Shown here piece by piece: positions 25,817 to 34,080 of a DNA stretch of 64,000 nucleotides. The stretch covers positions 236,114 through 300,113 of the forward strand of contig JANQAO010000003.1 in NCBI GenBank assembly GCA_030386295.1. The letters are read 5' to 3'. Position 1 is the first letter of the stretch, and each line of letters opens with the position of its first letter. The position numbers and the translations under genes were made by a program. Source of the DNA: Candidatus Persebacteraceae bacterium Df01. GTDB taxonomy: Bacteria > Pseudomonadota > Gammaproteobacteria > Tethybacterales > Persebacteraceae. The notes under the pieces are model-generated. The model was not told where the DNA came from and did not search any database. It saw only the letters and a list, made by a program, of their open reading frames with translations.

Positions 25817-27235
25817 TCACATACCAGCGTGACAAACCAGTGCTGCCGCTATCGCCAGCGCCTCGTCTTCAGTGCGCCGCAACGGAGCAACATTGGCCAA
25901 TTCTGGATGCGCTGCAACAAATCCAGTATCAAAATCACCGCGGCGAAAATCATTGTGTTTAAGTATTTGCTGATAATATGGAATCGTCGTTTTGATACCA
26001 GTCATCACGATGTCAGCAAGCGCCCGCTGACCACGAGCAACAAGTGCTTCCCACGACAATGCCCAAACGGTAAGCTTAGCGCACATGGAATCGTAATAGG
26101 GAGGAATTACGTACCCGGTATATATAGCACCGTCGGTACGCACACCCGGGCCGCCTGGTGCATAATAGCGAGTAATGCGGCCAAAACTGGGGATGAAATC
26201 GTTACGTGGATCTTCGGCGTTAATGCGAAATTGCATGGCATAGCCGCGGTGATGAATGTCTTTCTGCCGCACCGATAACGGTTCACCAGCAGCAACGCGA
26301 ATTTGTTCTTGTACGATATCTAAACCGGTAATTTGTTCAGTAACCGTGTGTTCCACCTGCAAGCGAGTATTCATTTCCATAAAATAAAAACGCCTGTCTT
26401 CGTCCAGTAAAAACTCTACAGTACCGGCGTTTTGATAATCGGCAGAAAGTGCAAGTTGAATTGCATAAGAACAAACTTCCTCTCGCTCCTTTTCGGTAAG
26501 CTGAGGCGATGGCGCAATTTCTATCAATTTTTGATTGCGCCGTTGAATGGAACAGTCACGCTCAAACAAGTGAACAATGTTACCGCTACCGTCGGCAATA
26601 ATTTGCACTTCAATATGACGCGGATTGACAACACATTTTTCCATAAACACGTCAGCACGACCAAACGCTTTTCTAGCTTCAGATGAAGCACGATCAAATG
26701 AATGTCGGACTTCATCACTATTATCACAACGGCGAATCCCTCTCCCACCACCACCGCCGACTGCTTTGAGCATGACTGGATAGCCAATCCGCTCGGCTAG
26801 CTTGACGGCTTCATTTACGTTGACCAATGCGCCTTTGCTGCCAGGAACAACTGGTACTCCGGCTGTCTCAGCCAAAGCTCGAGCAGCAACCTTATCACCC
26901 ATACGTTCAATAGACTGCGCTGAGGGACCAACAAATTTTATGCCGTGACGTGCACAATAACGCGGCAACAACGGACTCTCAGATAAAAAACCGTATCCCG
27001 GATGCACAGCATCGCAACCCAATGCGGCAGCAAGAGAAGTGATTTTGTCAGCGTTCAAATAGCCGTTAAGTGGGTGCGCACTGATACGATACGCTTCATC
27101 CGCTTTTTTAACGTGCAAAGCATTTTTGTCTGCATCGGAATAAATCGCCATGGAACGAATACCCATTTCAGCACACGCACGCACTACTCGTACAGCAATT
27201 TCCCCTCGGTTAGCGATGAGCATTTTTCTAAACAT
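25817..27235 (-). CDS. pycA: Pyruvate carboxylase subunit A (biotin carboxylase)
   Basis: ATP-grasp biotin carboxylase of 472 residues that carboxylates the biotin on PycB. It begins MFRKMLIANRGEIAVRVVRA and contains HPGYGFLSES, the glycine-rich ATP lid MLKAVGGGGGRGIRR, FMEKCVVNPRHIEVQI and the active-site FYFMEMNTRLQVEHTVTE. FRINAEDP is also present. It resembles AccC, but there is no accB next to it and pycB follows directly, so a pyruvate carboxylase role is favoured. The C-terminus is somewhat longer than that of AccC, as in PycA proteins. Confidence 0.88.
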   Translation of the reverse strand: MFRKMLIANRGEIAVRVVRACAEMGIRSMAIYSDADKNALHVKKADEAYRISAHPLNGYLNADKITSLAAALGCDAVHPGYGFLSESPLLPRYCARHGIKFVGPSAQSIERMGDKVAARALAETAGVPVVPGSKGALVNVNEAVKLAERIGYPVMLKAVGGGGGRGIRRCDNSDEVRHSFDRASSEARKAFGRADVFMEKCVVNPRHIEVQIIADGSGNIVHLFERDCSIQRRNQKLIEIAPSPQLTEKEREEVCSYAIQLALSADYQNAGTVEFLLDEDRRFYFMEMNTRLQVEHTVTEQITGLDIVQEQIRVAAGEPLSVRQKDIHHRGYAMQFRINAEDPRNDFIPSFGRITRYYAPGGPGVRTDGAIYTGYVIPPYYDSMCAKLTVWALSWEALVARGQRALADIVMTGIKTTIPYYQQILKHNDFRRGDFDTGFVAAHPELANVAPLRRTEDEALAIAAALVCHAGM

Positions 27236-27247
27236 GACTATGATAAT

Positions 27248-27276
27248 AACATACAGATTCGTAACGTATTTTTCAA
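27248..27276 (-). promoter_or_regulatory. Putative promoter of pycA-pycB
   Basis: On the minus strand TTGAAA (27271-27276), a 17-nt spacer and TATGTT (27248-27253) lie just before pycA. The -35 matches 5 of 6 and the -10 matches 4 of 6 consensus bases. Confidence 0.4.
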
Positions 27277-27422
27277 TTTCTCATTTTCAAATAAAAACAT
27301 CAGCTTGTAATGATGCAAATTCTTATTTCCCAATACTGCTTTTGCGTTATAACCGTAATCTATTTAACCGATAAAAACATGCTTGAGATTTCAGCATTTT
27401 GCGGATAACCCGCATCAACTAC

Positions 27423-28037
27423 TTATTCTCCTGCGCCTCGGCGAGACTCATTGCTGGCGGGAACATAACAATTAGCGGCTAATGATTCTAGTGCGCACCA
27501 TTCTTTTTCATCTTGCTCACAGCCATAATTCGCAACGGACACTGGCACACCGGTTGGCTTTTCTTTGGAAAATGTCACATCTGCGACGGCAGCACTAATT
27601 TGATCTTGTTCAGACAAATACAGTTGTCCACGCCCAACAACCAAGGTTGTACCTGACCAGCGCAATGCTGTCCAATTTCTACTGGTAGAGAAAAAAAACG
27701 CTAGCCATAATGGCTGCGCGAGATTATTAATAATCAGTCCGTCACATACCGGTTGCCTATCACAAAGAAAAATGCCAGCCATAAGCGGACATAAAGGACT
27801 TGCACAAAATTCGGATTCATTAATGGCTCTTTCCATTTCCGTCGTTGATGCAAACATGTCACGATTTTGCAGCACTGTCATCAGCGATACCGGTAGCTGC
27901 CGTGCTGCTAGCCAGCGGGCGGCAACGCCAGTTTCTTCAGCTATTCCCCACGGTAGCCCAGCACCACGTGCTGCCTTACGCGCTAGTGTTTCAATTTCAT
28001 TAAGCGAATAAATCACTATGCCGCTGACCACACCCAA
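27423..28037 (-). CDS. DUF3726 family protein of unknown function
   Basis: A roughly 200-residue soluble protein. The N-terminal YSLNEIETLARKAARGAG, then LPWGIAEETGVAARWLAARQ, is the hallmark of DUF3726, for which I know no activity. The rest has an LPVSL-type strand region and SPLCPLMAGIFLCD with paired cysteines. It is the last gene of a coupled four-gene unit. The ATG at 28037 overlaps the preceding gene by 22 nt; a GTG at 28016, which shares one base with that gene's TAG stop, is an equally good start and puts the DUF3726 motif right at the N-terminus. No transmembrane segment is seen. Confidence 0.75.
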   Translation of the reverse strand: MGVVSGIVIYSLNEIETLARKAARGAGLPWGIAEETGVAARWLAARQLPVSLMTVLQNRDMFASTTEMERAINESEFCASPLCPLMAGIFLCDRQPVCDGLIINNLAQPLWLAFFFSTSRNWTALRWSGTTLVVGRGQLYLSEQDQISAAVADVTFSKEKPTGVPVSVANYGCEQDEKEWCALESLAANCYVPASNESRRGAGE

Positions 28038-29674
28038 CCATCAGACGGCAGTGAGTTTATTTCGTGCGGATATGGCGCGCCCGCGTACATATTTACGCGC
28101 AACCAGCGGTCTGAACGCGGGCTAAAGCACGTCGCACCAAAAAACGACAACTTACAGCGCAATAAATCCAACGGCCGCATAGTCGCACTAATTAAATTGT
28201 CTTGAATTTCACCGTAAGGAAAGCGTGCGACAATTTGTTCTCTCCGCGCTACATGACGATGCTGCGGATACGCAAGTAAAAAACTTGCTAATGTTGAACT
28301 ACCATCCGTTACTTTCAAATCGCACCAAAATGACTGCATGTCACGCATGATTGCCAGCGGTAGTTCTTGTCCCGCACCCGGTTCAGAAAATCGCTCACCC
28401 AGCCGAGGTTCCATTTTTTCTTCTGACGTGTACCAAAAACGAGCACTTTCATCTTTGTCGGAAAAATCACATCGCCATATCCAATCGTACTGCAGCTGCA
28501 GTCGCGCCAGCGTTTCTGTCACCGTCGTTTTTCCGTTAATAACAAACGTCTGTGCCTCATCATAGGCCATATCACCGGTCAAATCATCCACCAGCTCGCC
28601 ATGCGGCTCCAATATCAATGACACTAGCATTTCGCGCCCTTCCGTTTGCATATGATCATCCGCCCAACGATACAGTAAATCCCACGGTCGTTGGCAATGC
28701 AGCAGACCTTTCATTAATGGCTGATCAATACGATGTAAATCCGCCGCCAAAGGAGTAATTTTGTGCTGCCCATCATCTACTGTCCATAACGCAACATCAC
28801 GACGAGCTCGTTTTAATACATCAACAAAACACGCACGCGTTTGTGGCGTTGCCACCGATATCGCACGCACGCGTGCCAGCGCCGTTTCTCTGGCGAGAAT
28901 CCAGTGATGCAACAATACCGGATGTGAAATTAAAAATGGCGCCATGCCCAACCCAGTTGAATTTCCAATTCCAAGCTGTCGCCGAGCTGCTATTGACAAA
29001 CGCACAGCCTGCGGTGAACGCGCCAGCGCCATATGCTCCACCAAATCAACGGGGAAAGCACGAAACAGCCACACGGCCAACATTTCGACACGAAACGGCG
29101 CCGCAAATTCAATACGCTCCGCAACTCGCGCACGGTCAGCAATACCGAATTTACCATTACCATAAACAGCAGTTGTGCGCATTAAATAGCCCACTGCTTG
29201 CAGGTGTTTTTCGTCCGGTTGTTGCCCAGCAGCAAGTGCATCCACCACGCTCTCAAACAACCGTACGCTACGATTGGCACGCGATAGCACAAATTGTCGA
29301 CAATCGTTGCGCCCCGCTTCTTGCAGTGGCACTTGCGTCCTCAATCGTTGCAAGTCATCCTTTGTTGGCACGCCGTCAAAAAGCGTAAAGGTAGCGTCCC
29401 ATGCTTCGGCGATAACGCGATCGGATCGTTGCTGCGCAGATAAATTATGGCTGAATACCACCAGCGAATATACATGCTGCAGTCCTCTCGCTTCATAAAC
29501 CGCATGACCAACTCCAGCGGCATTAATTTCCCACACAGGACGCGAAAAATGCCAGTTATTAATATCCCGCAATAAAGCACGCATAAAACTCAGTCGCGTC
29601 TGACTAAGTGCCCCCAGCACCTGAAGACACATAATCTCTTGCGGTGGTCGCAGACTTAATGTGTTCTCTGTCAC
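28016..29674 (-). CDS. Conserved-looking protein of unknown function, 552 residues
   Basis: I do not recognise this family. It is a long, soluble, Trp- and Arg-rich protein with no signal peptide, membrane segment or standard nucleotide-binding motif. Notable stretches are WEINAAGVGHAVYEA near the N-terminus, YLMRTTAVYGNGKFGIADRA in the second quarter, GNSTGLGMAPFLISHP mid-protein and RFPYGEIQDNLISATMRPLD near the end. The glycine-rich TGLGM and GNGKFG segments look conserved and may form a ligand site. It starts with GTG overlapping the dipeptidase stop (GTGA) and overlaps the DUF3726 gene at its end. That packing implies the products work together, perhaps in uptake or breakdown of an amino-acid derivative. 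Confidence 0.7.
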   Translation of the reverse strand: MTENTLSLRPPQEIMCLQVLGALSQTRLSFMRALLRDINNWHFSRPVWEINAAGVGHAVYEARGLQHVYSLVVFSHNLSAQQRSDRVIAEAWDATFTLFDGVPTKDDLQRLRTQVPLQEAGRNDCRQFVLSRANRSVRLFESVVDALAAGQQPDEKHLQAVGYLMRTTAVYGNGKFGIADRARVAERIEFAAPFRVEMLAVWLFRAFPVDLVEHMALARSPQAVRLSIAARRQLGIGNSTGLGMAPFLISHPVLLHHWILARETALARVRAISVATPQTRACFVDVLKRARRDVALWTVDDGQHKITPLAADLHRIDQPLMKGLLHCQRPWDLLYRWADDHMQTEGREMLVSLILEPHGELVDDLTGDMAYDEAQTFVINGKTTVTETLARLQLQYDWIWRCDFSDKDESARFWYTSEEKMEPRLGERFSEPGAGQELPLAIMRDMQSFWCDLKVTDGSSTLASFLLAYPQHRHVARREQIVARFPYGEIQDNLISATMRPLDLLRCKLSFFGATCFSPRSDRWLRVNMYAGAPYPHEINSLPSDGWVWSAA

Positions 29675-30648
29675 ACGTTATTTGCCGCAACAAAACTACG
29701 CACAAAAAATCGCTGCCAGTTCTCGCCTAACACGTTATCTACTTCTTGTTGATTAAATCCAACTTGCCGCAATCCGTCGTCCAAATTACCAAAGTCGGCG
29801 GCAGATTCAAACCACGGTGGCTGTGGTGGAAAAACGCCACCGCTTACATCCATGTCCTTGCTCCAACGCCCCGTACGCATCCACGCCACCACTAAATCAG
29901 GCTGACCACGACACAAATCAGAGCCAATTCCAATATTGTCGGCACCCATAATTTCGGCAGTACGAGCTACCATTTCACAAAAACTCTTCAATGTACATTG
30001 GCTGCCGTCTTTAAGGTGGTGTGGATACAAACTCAAGCCCAACATACCGCCTGATTTTGCCAATTCCAGCAATATCGTATCTGATTTGCTACGTGCCGCC
30101 AAACGCCAAAAGGAAGGATTGGCGTGAGTCACAGCAATCGGACGGGAAGATAATTCAATTGCTTCCAAAGTGGAGCGTTCACCTGAATGCGACATATCTA
30201 TCACCATGCCTAACCGATTCATTTCGGAAATAACCTGCCGCCCCATGCGCGTAATTCCGCTGTCGTGTGGTTCATAACAGCCACCGGCAAGCAATGATTG
30301 ATTGTTATATGTTAATTGCATAAAACATGCGCCCAAACTATGGCATATTTCCACTAGACGAATATCGTCTTCAATGGGTGCGCAATTTTGAAAACCGAAA
30401 AAAATCGCCGTGCGACCGCTCTCCTGTGCCGCACGCACATCGTCGGCACAGCGGCCATGAAAAATCAAATCTCTATGATGCGCAAACCAATCATTCCAGT
30501 GCGTAATATTAGCAACGGTTTCACGAAAATTTTCGTGATAACAAATAGTTACATGCACTGCGTCTAAACCGCCGGCACGCATTTCTTCAAAACGCGCGCG
30601 GCTCCAATTGCAATATTGCAGGCAATCTATACGTGTTGGCTTGTTCAC
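29671..30648 (-). CDS. Peptidase M19-like (membrane dipeptidase) family protein
   Basis: About 325 residues of the renal-dipeptidase-like amidohydrolase fold. Visible family blocks are MRAGGLDAVHVTICYHENFR, IFFGFQNCAPIEDDIRLV, FMQLTYNNQSLLAGGCYE, the histidine regions VIDMSHSGERSTLEAIE and PIAVTHANP, and the GADNIGIGSDL strand. The usual N-terminal metal motif HxD is replaced by RIDCLQYCNWS, so metal binding may differ and the substrate may not be a dipeptide. I place the start at GTG 30648, 4 nt after the aldehyde dehydrogenase stop; the frame is open farther upstream but only inside that gene. It overlaps the next gene by GTGA. Confidence 0.8.
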   Translation of the reverse strand: MNKPTRIDCLQYCNWSRARFEEMRAGGLDAVHVTICYHENFRETVANITHWNDWFAHHRDLIFHGRCADDVRAAQESGRTAIFFGFQNCAPIEDDIRLVEICHSLGACFMQLTYNNQSLLAGGCYEPHDSGITRMGRQVISEMNRLGMVIDMSHSGERSTLEAIELSSRPIAVTHANPSFWRLAARSKSDTILLELAKSGGMLGLSLYPHHLKDGSQCTLKSFCEMVARTAEIMGADNIGIGSDLCRGQPDLVVAWMRTGRWSKDMDVSGGVFPPQPPWFESAADFGNLDDGLRQVGFNQQEVDNVLGENWQRFFVRSFVAANNV

Positions 30649-30652
30649 GCCT

Positions 30653-32098
30653 TTAATCCGGCAGGCCGGCGTATGTATAAGCAGTTTTAACTGCGGTATA
30701 AAACTCGGCAGCAATGCGTCCCTGTTCACGCGCACCGTAAGATGATTTTTTCCTACCGCCAAAAGGCACATGATAGTCGGTCCCTGCCGTAGGCAAATTG
30801 ACCGTCACACAACCCGTTTTGCTGTGCTGACGAAAATGGGTAGCACGAGATAATGAACGAGTAATAATACCGGCAATTAACCCATATTCAGTATCATTCG
30901 CTGCTGCCAACGCCTCTTCATAAGAATCGACGGCAATGACGCAAGCGATAGGCGCAAACATTTCCTCGCGGTTAATGCGCATAAGGTTATTGCTACCGGT
31001 AAACAGTGCCGGCGACAGATAATACCCATCTGTTTCCAACGTCAACTGTTCACCACCGAAAATATGCTGCGCACCTTCCTTCTGCGCTAACTGCAGATAA
31101 TCCAAATTTGCCAGCAACTGTGTCTCGCTCACCGCCGGGCCAATTTGAGTGTCCTTCTCTAAAGCATGTCCAACTTTAAGATTGGTGGCGGCAATGGCCA
31201 TCTTTTCCACAAATTCATCGTGCACCTTGCTGTGAACAATCAAACGCGACGAGGCAGTGCATTTTTGTCCAGTACCTCCATAGGCACCAGCGGTAGCACA
31301 GCTAACAGCAATATTCATATCAGCATCATCCATTACTACTAGCGGATTTTTGGAGCCCATTTCCATTTGTAATTTGGTTAGATTGCGTGCTGCATCTTGA
31401 GCGATAATCTTCCCTGTTTCCAACGATCCAGTAAACGAAATAGCGTCTATATCTGGATGCTGGGCTAGCGCGCGCCCAATGACAGTGCCGCCACCCATTG
31501 TTAAATTAAAAACACCAAGCGGGATATCCTGTTTGGCAATAATCGCAGCAAACTCAACAGCGACGGCAGGCGTTAGGTTTGCTGGTTTCCACACTACGGC
31601 ATTACCAAAAGCCAGTGCTGGCGCAATTTTCCAGCAAGCCGTAGCTAGTGGAAAATTCCACGGGGAGATAACGGCAACAATTCCTACTGGCTCACGGCGC
31701 ACGTCAATTTCAATGTTGGGGCGCACCGAATTAGCGTTCTCACCTAATTGCCGCAACACTTCGGCGGCATAATAAGAAAAAAACTGTCCGGCACGAAATA
31801 CTTCGCCAACACCCTCGTTACGCGGCTTACCCTCCTCACGTGATAACAGCTCGCCCAATTCAGCGGCACGACTCATCAATTCCACACCAATGGCATTGAG
31901 TACGGCCTGTCGTTTTTCTAGCCCTGTCTCTGCCCACTGCGGCTGTGCTTTCCGGGCTGCGGCAACCGCTTGACATAATTGCTCGGTATTTGCCTGCGCA
32001 TAATGCCCAATAATATCGGAGGTGTCGGACGGATTGCGGTTTTCAATCGTCTCCGTCGAATTCAACCACTCACCAGCAATGTAATTTTGACCTTTCAT
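30653..32098 (-). CDS. NAD(P)-dependent aldehyde dehydrogenase
   Basis: A 481-residue aldehyde dehydrogenase. Active-site elements are ISPWNFP (N148), the general base E246 in LQMEMGSKNPLVV, and C280 in GGTGQKCTASSRL; FTGSLETGK is the cofactor loop. The sequence resembles 2,5-dioxovalerate (alpha-ketoglutaric semialdehyde) dehydrogenases of sugar-acid or hydroxyproline pathways, but the substrate cannot be fixed from sequence alone. The frame continues 38 codons upstream; the ATG at 32098 has a strong GAGGAG, so it is preferred. It heads a four-gene unit with the dipeptidase, the unknown protein and DUF3726, and diverges from the GT22-like gene. Confidence 0.88.
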   Translation of the reverse strand: MKGQNYIAGEWLNSTETIENRNPSDTSDIIGHYAQANTEQLCQAVAAARKAQPQWAETGLEKRQAVLNAIGVELMSRAAELGELLSREEGKPRNEGVGEVFRAGQFFSYYAAEVLRQLGENANSVRPNIEIDVRREPVGIVAVISPWNFPLATACWKIAPALAFGNAVVWKPANLTPAVAVEFAAIIAKQDIPLGVFNLTMGGGTVIGRALAQHPDIDAISFTGSLETGKIIAQDAARNLTKLQMEMGSKNPLVVMDDADMNIAVSCATAGAYGGTGQKCTASSRLIVHSKVHDEFVEKMAIAATNLKVGHALEKDTQIGPAVSETQLLANLDYLQLAQKEGAQHIFGGEQLTLETDGYYLSPALFTGSNNLMRINREEMFAPIACVIAVDSYEEALAAANDTEYGLIAGIITRSLSRATHFRQHSKTGCVTVNLPTAGTDYHVPFGGRKKSSYGAREQGRIAAEFYTAVKTAYTYAGLPD

Positions 32099-32310
32099 TC
32101 GCTCTCCTCGATTAGAAATAATAAGCCACCGTATTGTAAAGGAATACATACCGCGTATAACGATGTTTGCACGTGCTGAATTAATTTTTTGTAGATAAAT
32201 AATAGCAAACACGCCGTCAAACTAGCGGCAGAATTGGTTTAGTTCAAGTGCTCATCGTTACAAAAAAATTGCACACCAGCAATGCTTTCAGAAATAGTAG
32301 CAATAGACAG

Positions 32311-32316
32311 TATAAT
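32311..32316 (+). promoter_or_regulatory. Putative -10 element before the GT22-like gene
   Basis: TATAAT inside the 343-nt divergent gap (32099-32441), about 125 nt before the GTG start. TTCAGA lies 18 nt upstream as a weak -35. The gap also holds a 38-codon open frame (32322-32438) with no recognisable product; I see no RNA gene. Confidence 0.3.
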
Positions 32317-32441
32317 ATTTTATGAAAAGAAATAAATTGGGAGAATCAGCATTGCACGTCTTAAATTTTGACTATATTCGACACCATCTATGTAAATCTG
32401 ACCAACAAAACTATCTATTTCTCCCGCAGGAAACGTAAAAA

Positions 32442-34043
32442 GTGAAAAATATTAATTCTTGGGGTCAATCTATCGGAAATATAATGTCAGCGTTGCGCCT
32501 ACCAAACCATAATCAAGCGGCAGACGAACCCTTGTGGCGCAGTTTTTGGCTGTGTCTTATTGCCGCTTTTGGATTACGCCTGCTTTTCATTAGTAACGAC
32601 GATGTTTATCGCGCAGATGAGGTATTTCAATATTTGGAGCAAGCACATCGCCTAGTTTTTGGCTCTGGTCATGTTATGTGGGAGCAAAGGCTTGGGATGC
32701 GGACACCACTTATCTACCTTCCCGCCGCTGCTATTCTTCAATTATTAAAAGCGACAGGTTTTGAGCATCCTGACTTTTATATCCCAGTAATCAAAATTTT
32801 TAATATCTTATGCTCCCTCATATTGCCAGCAGGAATGTATATTATTTCCCGTCGTTTGTACAGCGAACAGACAGCACGGTTGGCATTGTTTACGGGCATT
32901 ATTTGGCATGAATTTTTGTACTTTTCCACACGCACTCTGCCCGAACTGTACGCCACTTATCTGCTTTTTGCAGCATTGATATTTTTCTCGAGCAATGCAA
33001 ATTGGCTGCGGGCTGCAACAACGGGACTGCTAATCGGGTTAGCGGTCGCCGTACGTGTTCCCTATGCACCACCCGCCGCCTTGTTAGCCTTTATCTTACT
33101 ACTGTCTTTTTCAACCGCCAGAGCTCAACGCAACTTTATTATCGGCGGTATCGTAGCTTTATTGCTTTGGGGAGCAGTGGATGCCATTTTTCTCGGTAGT
33201 CCATGGTTATCCATGATCAATTATTTTCGCGTTTACGTTTTAGCACCGAACGAAGTAGCACAAGTCAGATTACAGATAGACGGTGATCCGTTTCTTTATC
33301 TAAAACACTTGACAAAAAATAGTTTCTTGCTATTCCCTCTTGTTTTTGCTATTGGTTGCTTTTTTTGGCGAAGACACAAAATTTTGATAGCACTTATTAT
33401 CGCTGTAGTGTTGCCTCATGTACATCAAATTTCTCTTACAGAAAGTTACATTTTTTTAGCGTCACCTTTTTTTCTAATACTGCTAGCTGATATAGCCTCC
33501 AAAAAACGATTAAGGGTGATTGTTATCAGTAGCGTTTTTTTAATATCAGCAATTTTCATTATCGGCATGCCACATATTTCCAATGGTCTTCTGTTTAAAA
33601 AATCGCCCTTTATAGAAACAAACCGCCGCCTTTCGCGTCAGCCGGAAAATGATGTTCGCTCCGTCTATTGGACAAGATTAGGAAATTTCAACTACAACAT
33701 GTTAGCGCCGGGAGGATATTATTATTTCCACCATAAAGCTCCTGTCTTTTTTGAAATTTATTCCCAACATCAAAAATTATTCCAAGCAGCTGAAATGTCA
33801 TTACAACAAGCTTTTAGTCATGTGATTTTAGATAGTTATGCTGATATATCGGGGTTTCATCTTATCAGCTCTTATCGCGGAATATATATATATCGTAATA
33901 ATGACCCGCAACAAGTAACTCCACCTAATGACTATATTTACGATTATTTTAGCCCTCATTGGTATCCGGCTGAGAAAAAAATAATAGAACTTGGTATCAT
34001 TCCACAGCCGCCGCTTACTCCCTTCGTGGCGGAAGAAAAATAA
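32442..34043 (+). CDS. GT22-like polytopic mannosyltransferase
   Basis: A 533-residue membrane glycosyltransferase with about nine or ten hydrophobic helices and a soluble C-terminal part. After the first helix comes DDVYRADEVFQYLEQAHRLV, like the catalytic loop of the ALG9/PIG-B (GT22) family of polyprenyl-phosphate-sugar mannosyltransferases; the acidic pair DE would be catalytic. RVPYAPPAALLAF and WGAVDAIFLGSPWLSMINYF also fit that family. It would act at the membrane on a lipid-linked or protein acceptor that I cannot name. The GTG start has GCAGGAAA upstream; an in-frame ATG at 32484 is an alternative. It is monocistronic and convergent with glycerate kinase. Confidence 0.72.
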   Translation: MKNINSWGQSIGNIMSALRLPNHNQAADEPLWRSFWLCLIAAFGLRLLFISNDDVYRADEVFQYLEQAHRLVFGSGHVMWEQRLGMRTPLIYLPAAAILQLLKATGFEHPDFYIPVIKIFNILCSLILPAGMYIISRRLYSEQTARLALFTGIIWHEFLYFSTRTLPELYATYLLFAALIFFSSNANWLRAATTGLLIGLAVAVRVPYAPPAALLAFILLLSFSTARAQRNFIIGGIVALLLWGAVDAIFLGSPWLSMINYFRVYVLAPNEVAQVRLQIDGDPFLYLKHLTKNSFLLFPLVFAIGCFFWRRHKILIALIIAVVLPHVHQISLTESYIFLASPFFLILLADIASKKRLRVIVISSVFLISAIFIIGMPHISNGLLFKKSPFIETNRRLSRQPENDVRSVYWTRLGNFNYNMLAPGGYYYFHHKAPVFFEIYSQHQKLFQAAEMSLQQAFSHVILDSYADISGFHLISSYRGIYIYRNNDPQQVTPPNDYIYDYFSPHWYPAEKKIIELGIIPQPPLTPFVAEEK

Positions 34044-34080
34044 TGTTGACTTATATAAGACTCGCTGCTCTTACGGCTTG

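Noticed and set aside
28843-29388. 181-codon plus-strand frame inside the 552-residue unknown gene
   Set aside because: The opposite strand is locked into the coupled operon with overlaps on both sides, while this frame has no ribosome site or motif.
32322-32438. 38-codon open frame just before the GT22-like gene
   Set aside because: Considered as a leader peptide, but there is no ribosome site, no regulatory codon run and no terminator-like fold after it.
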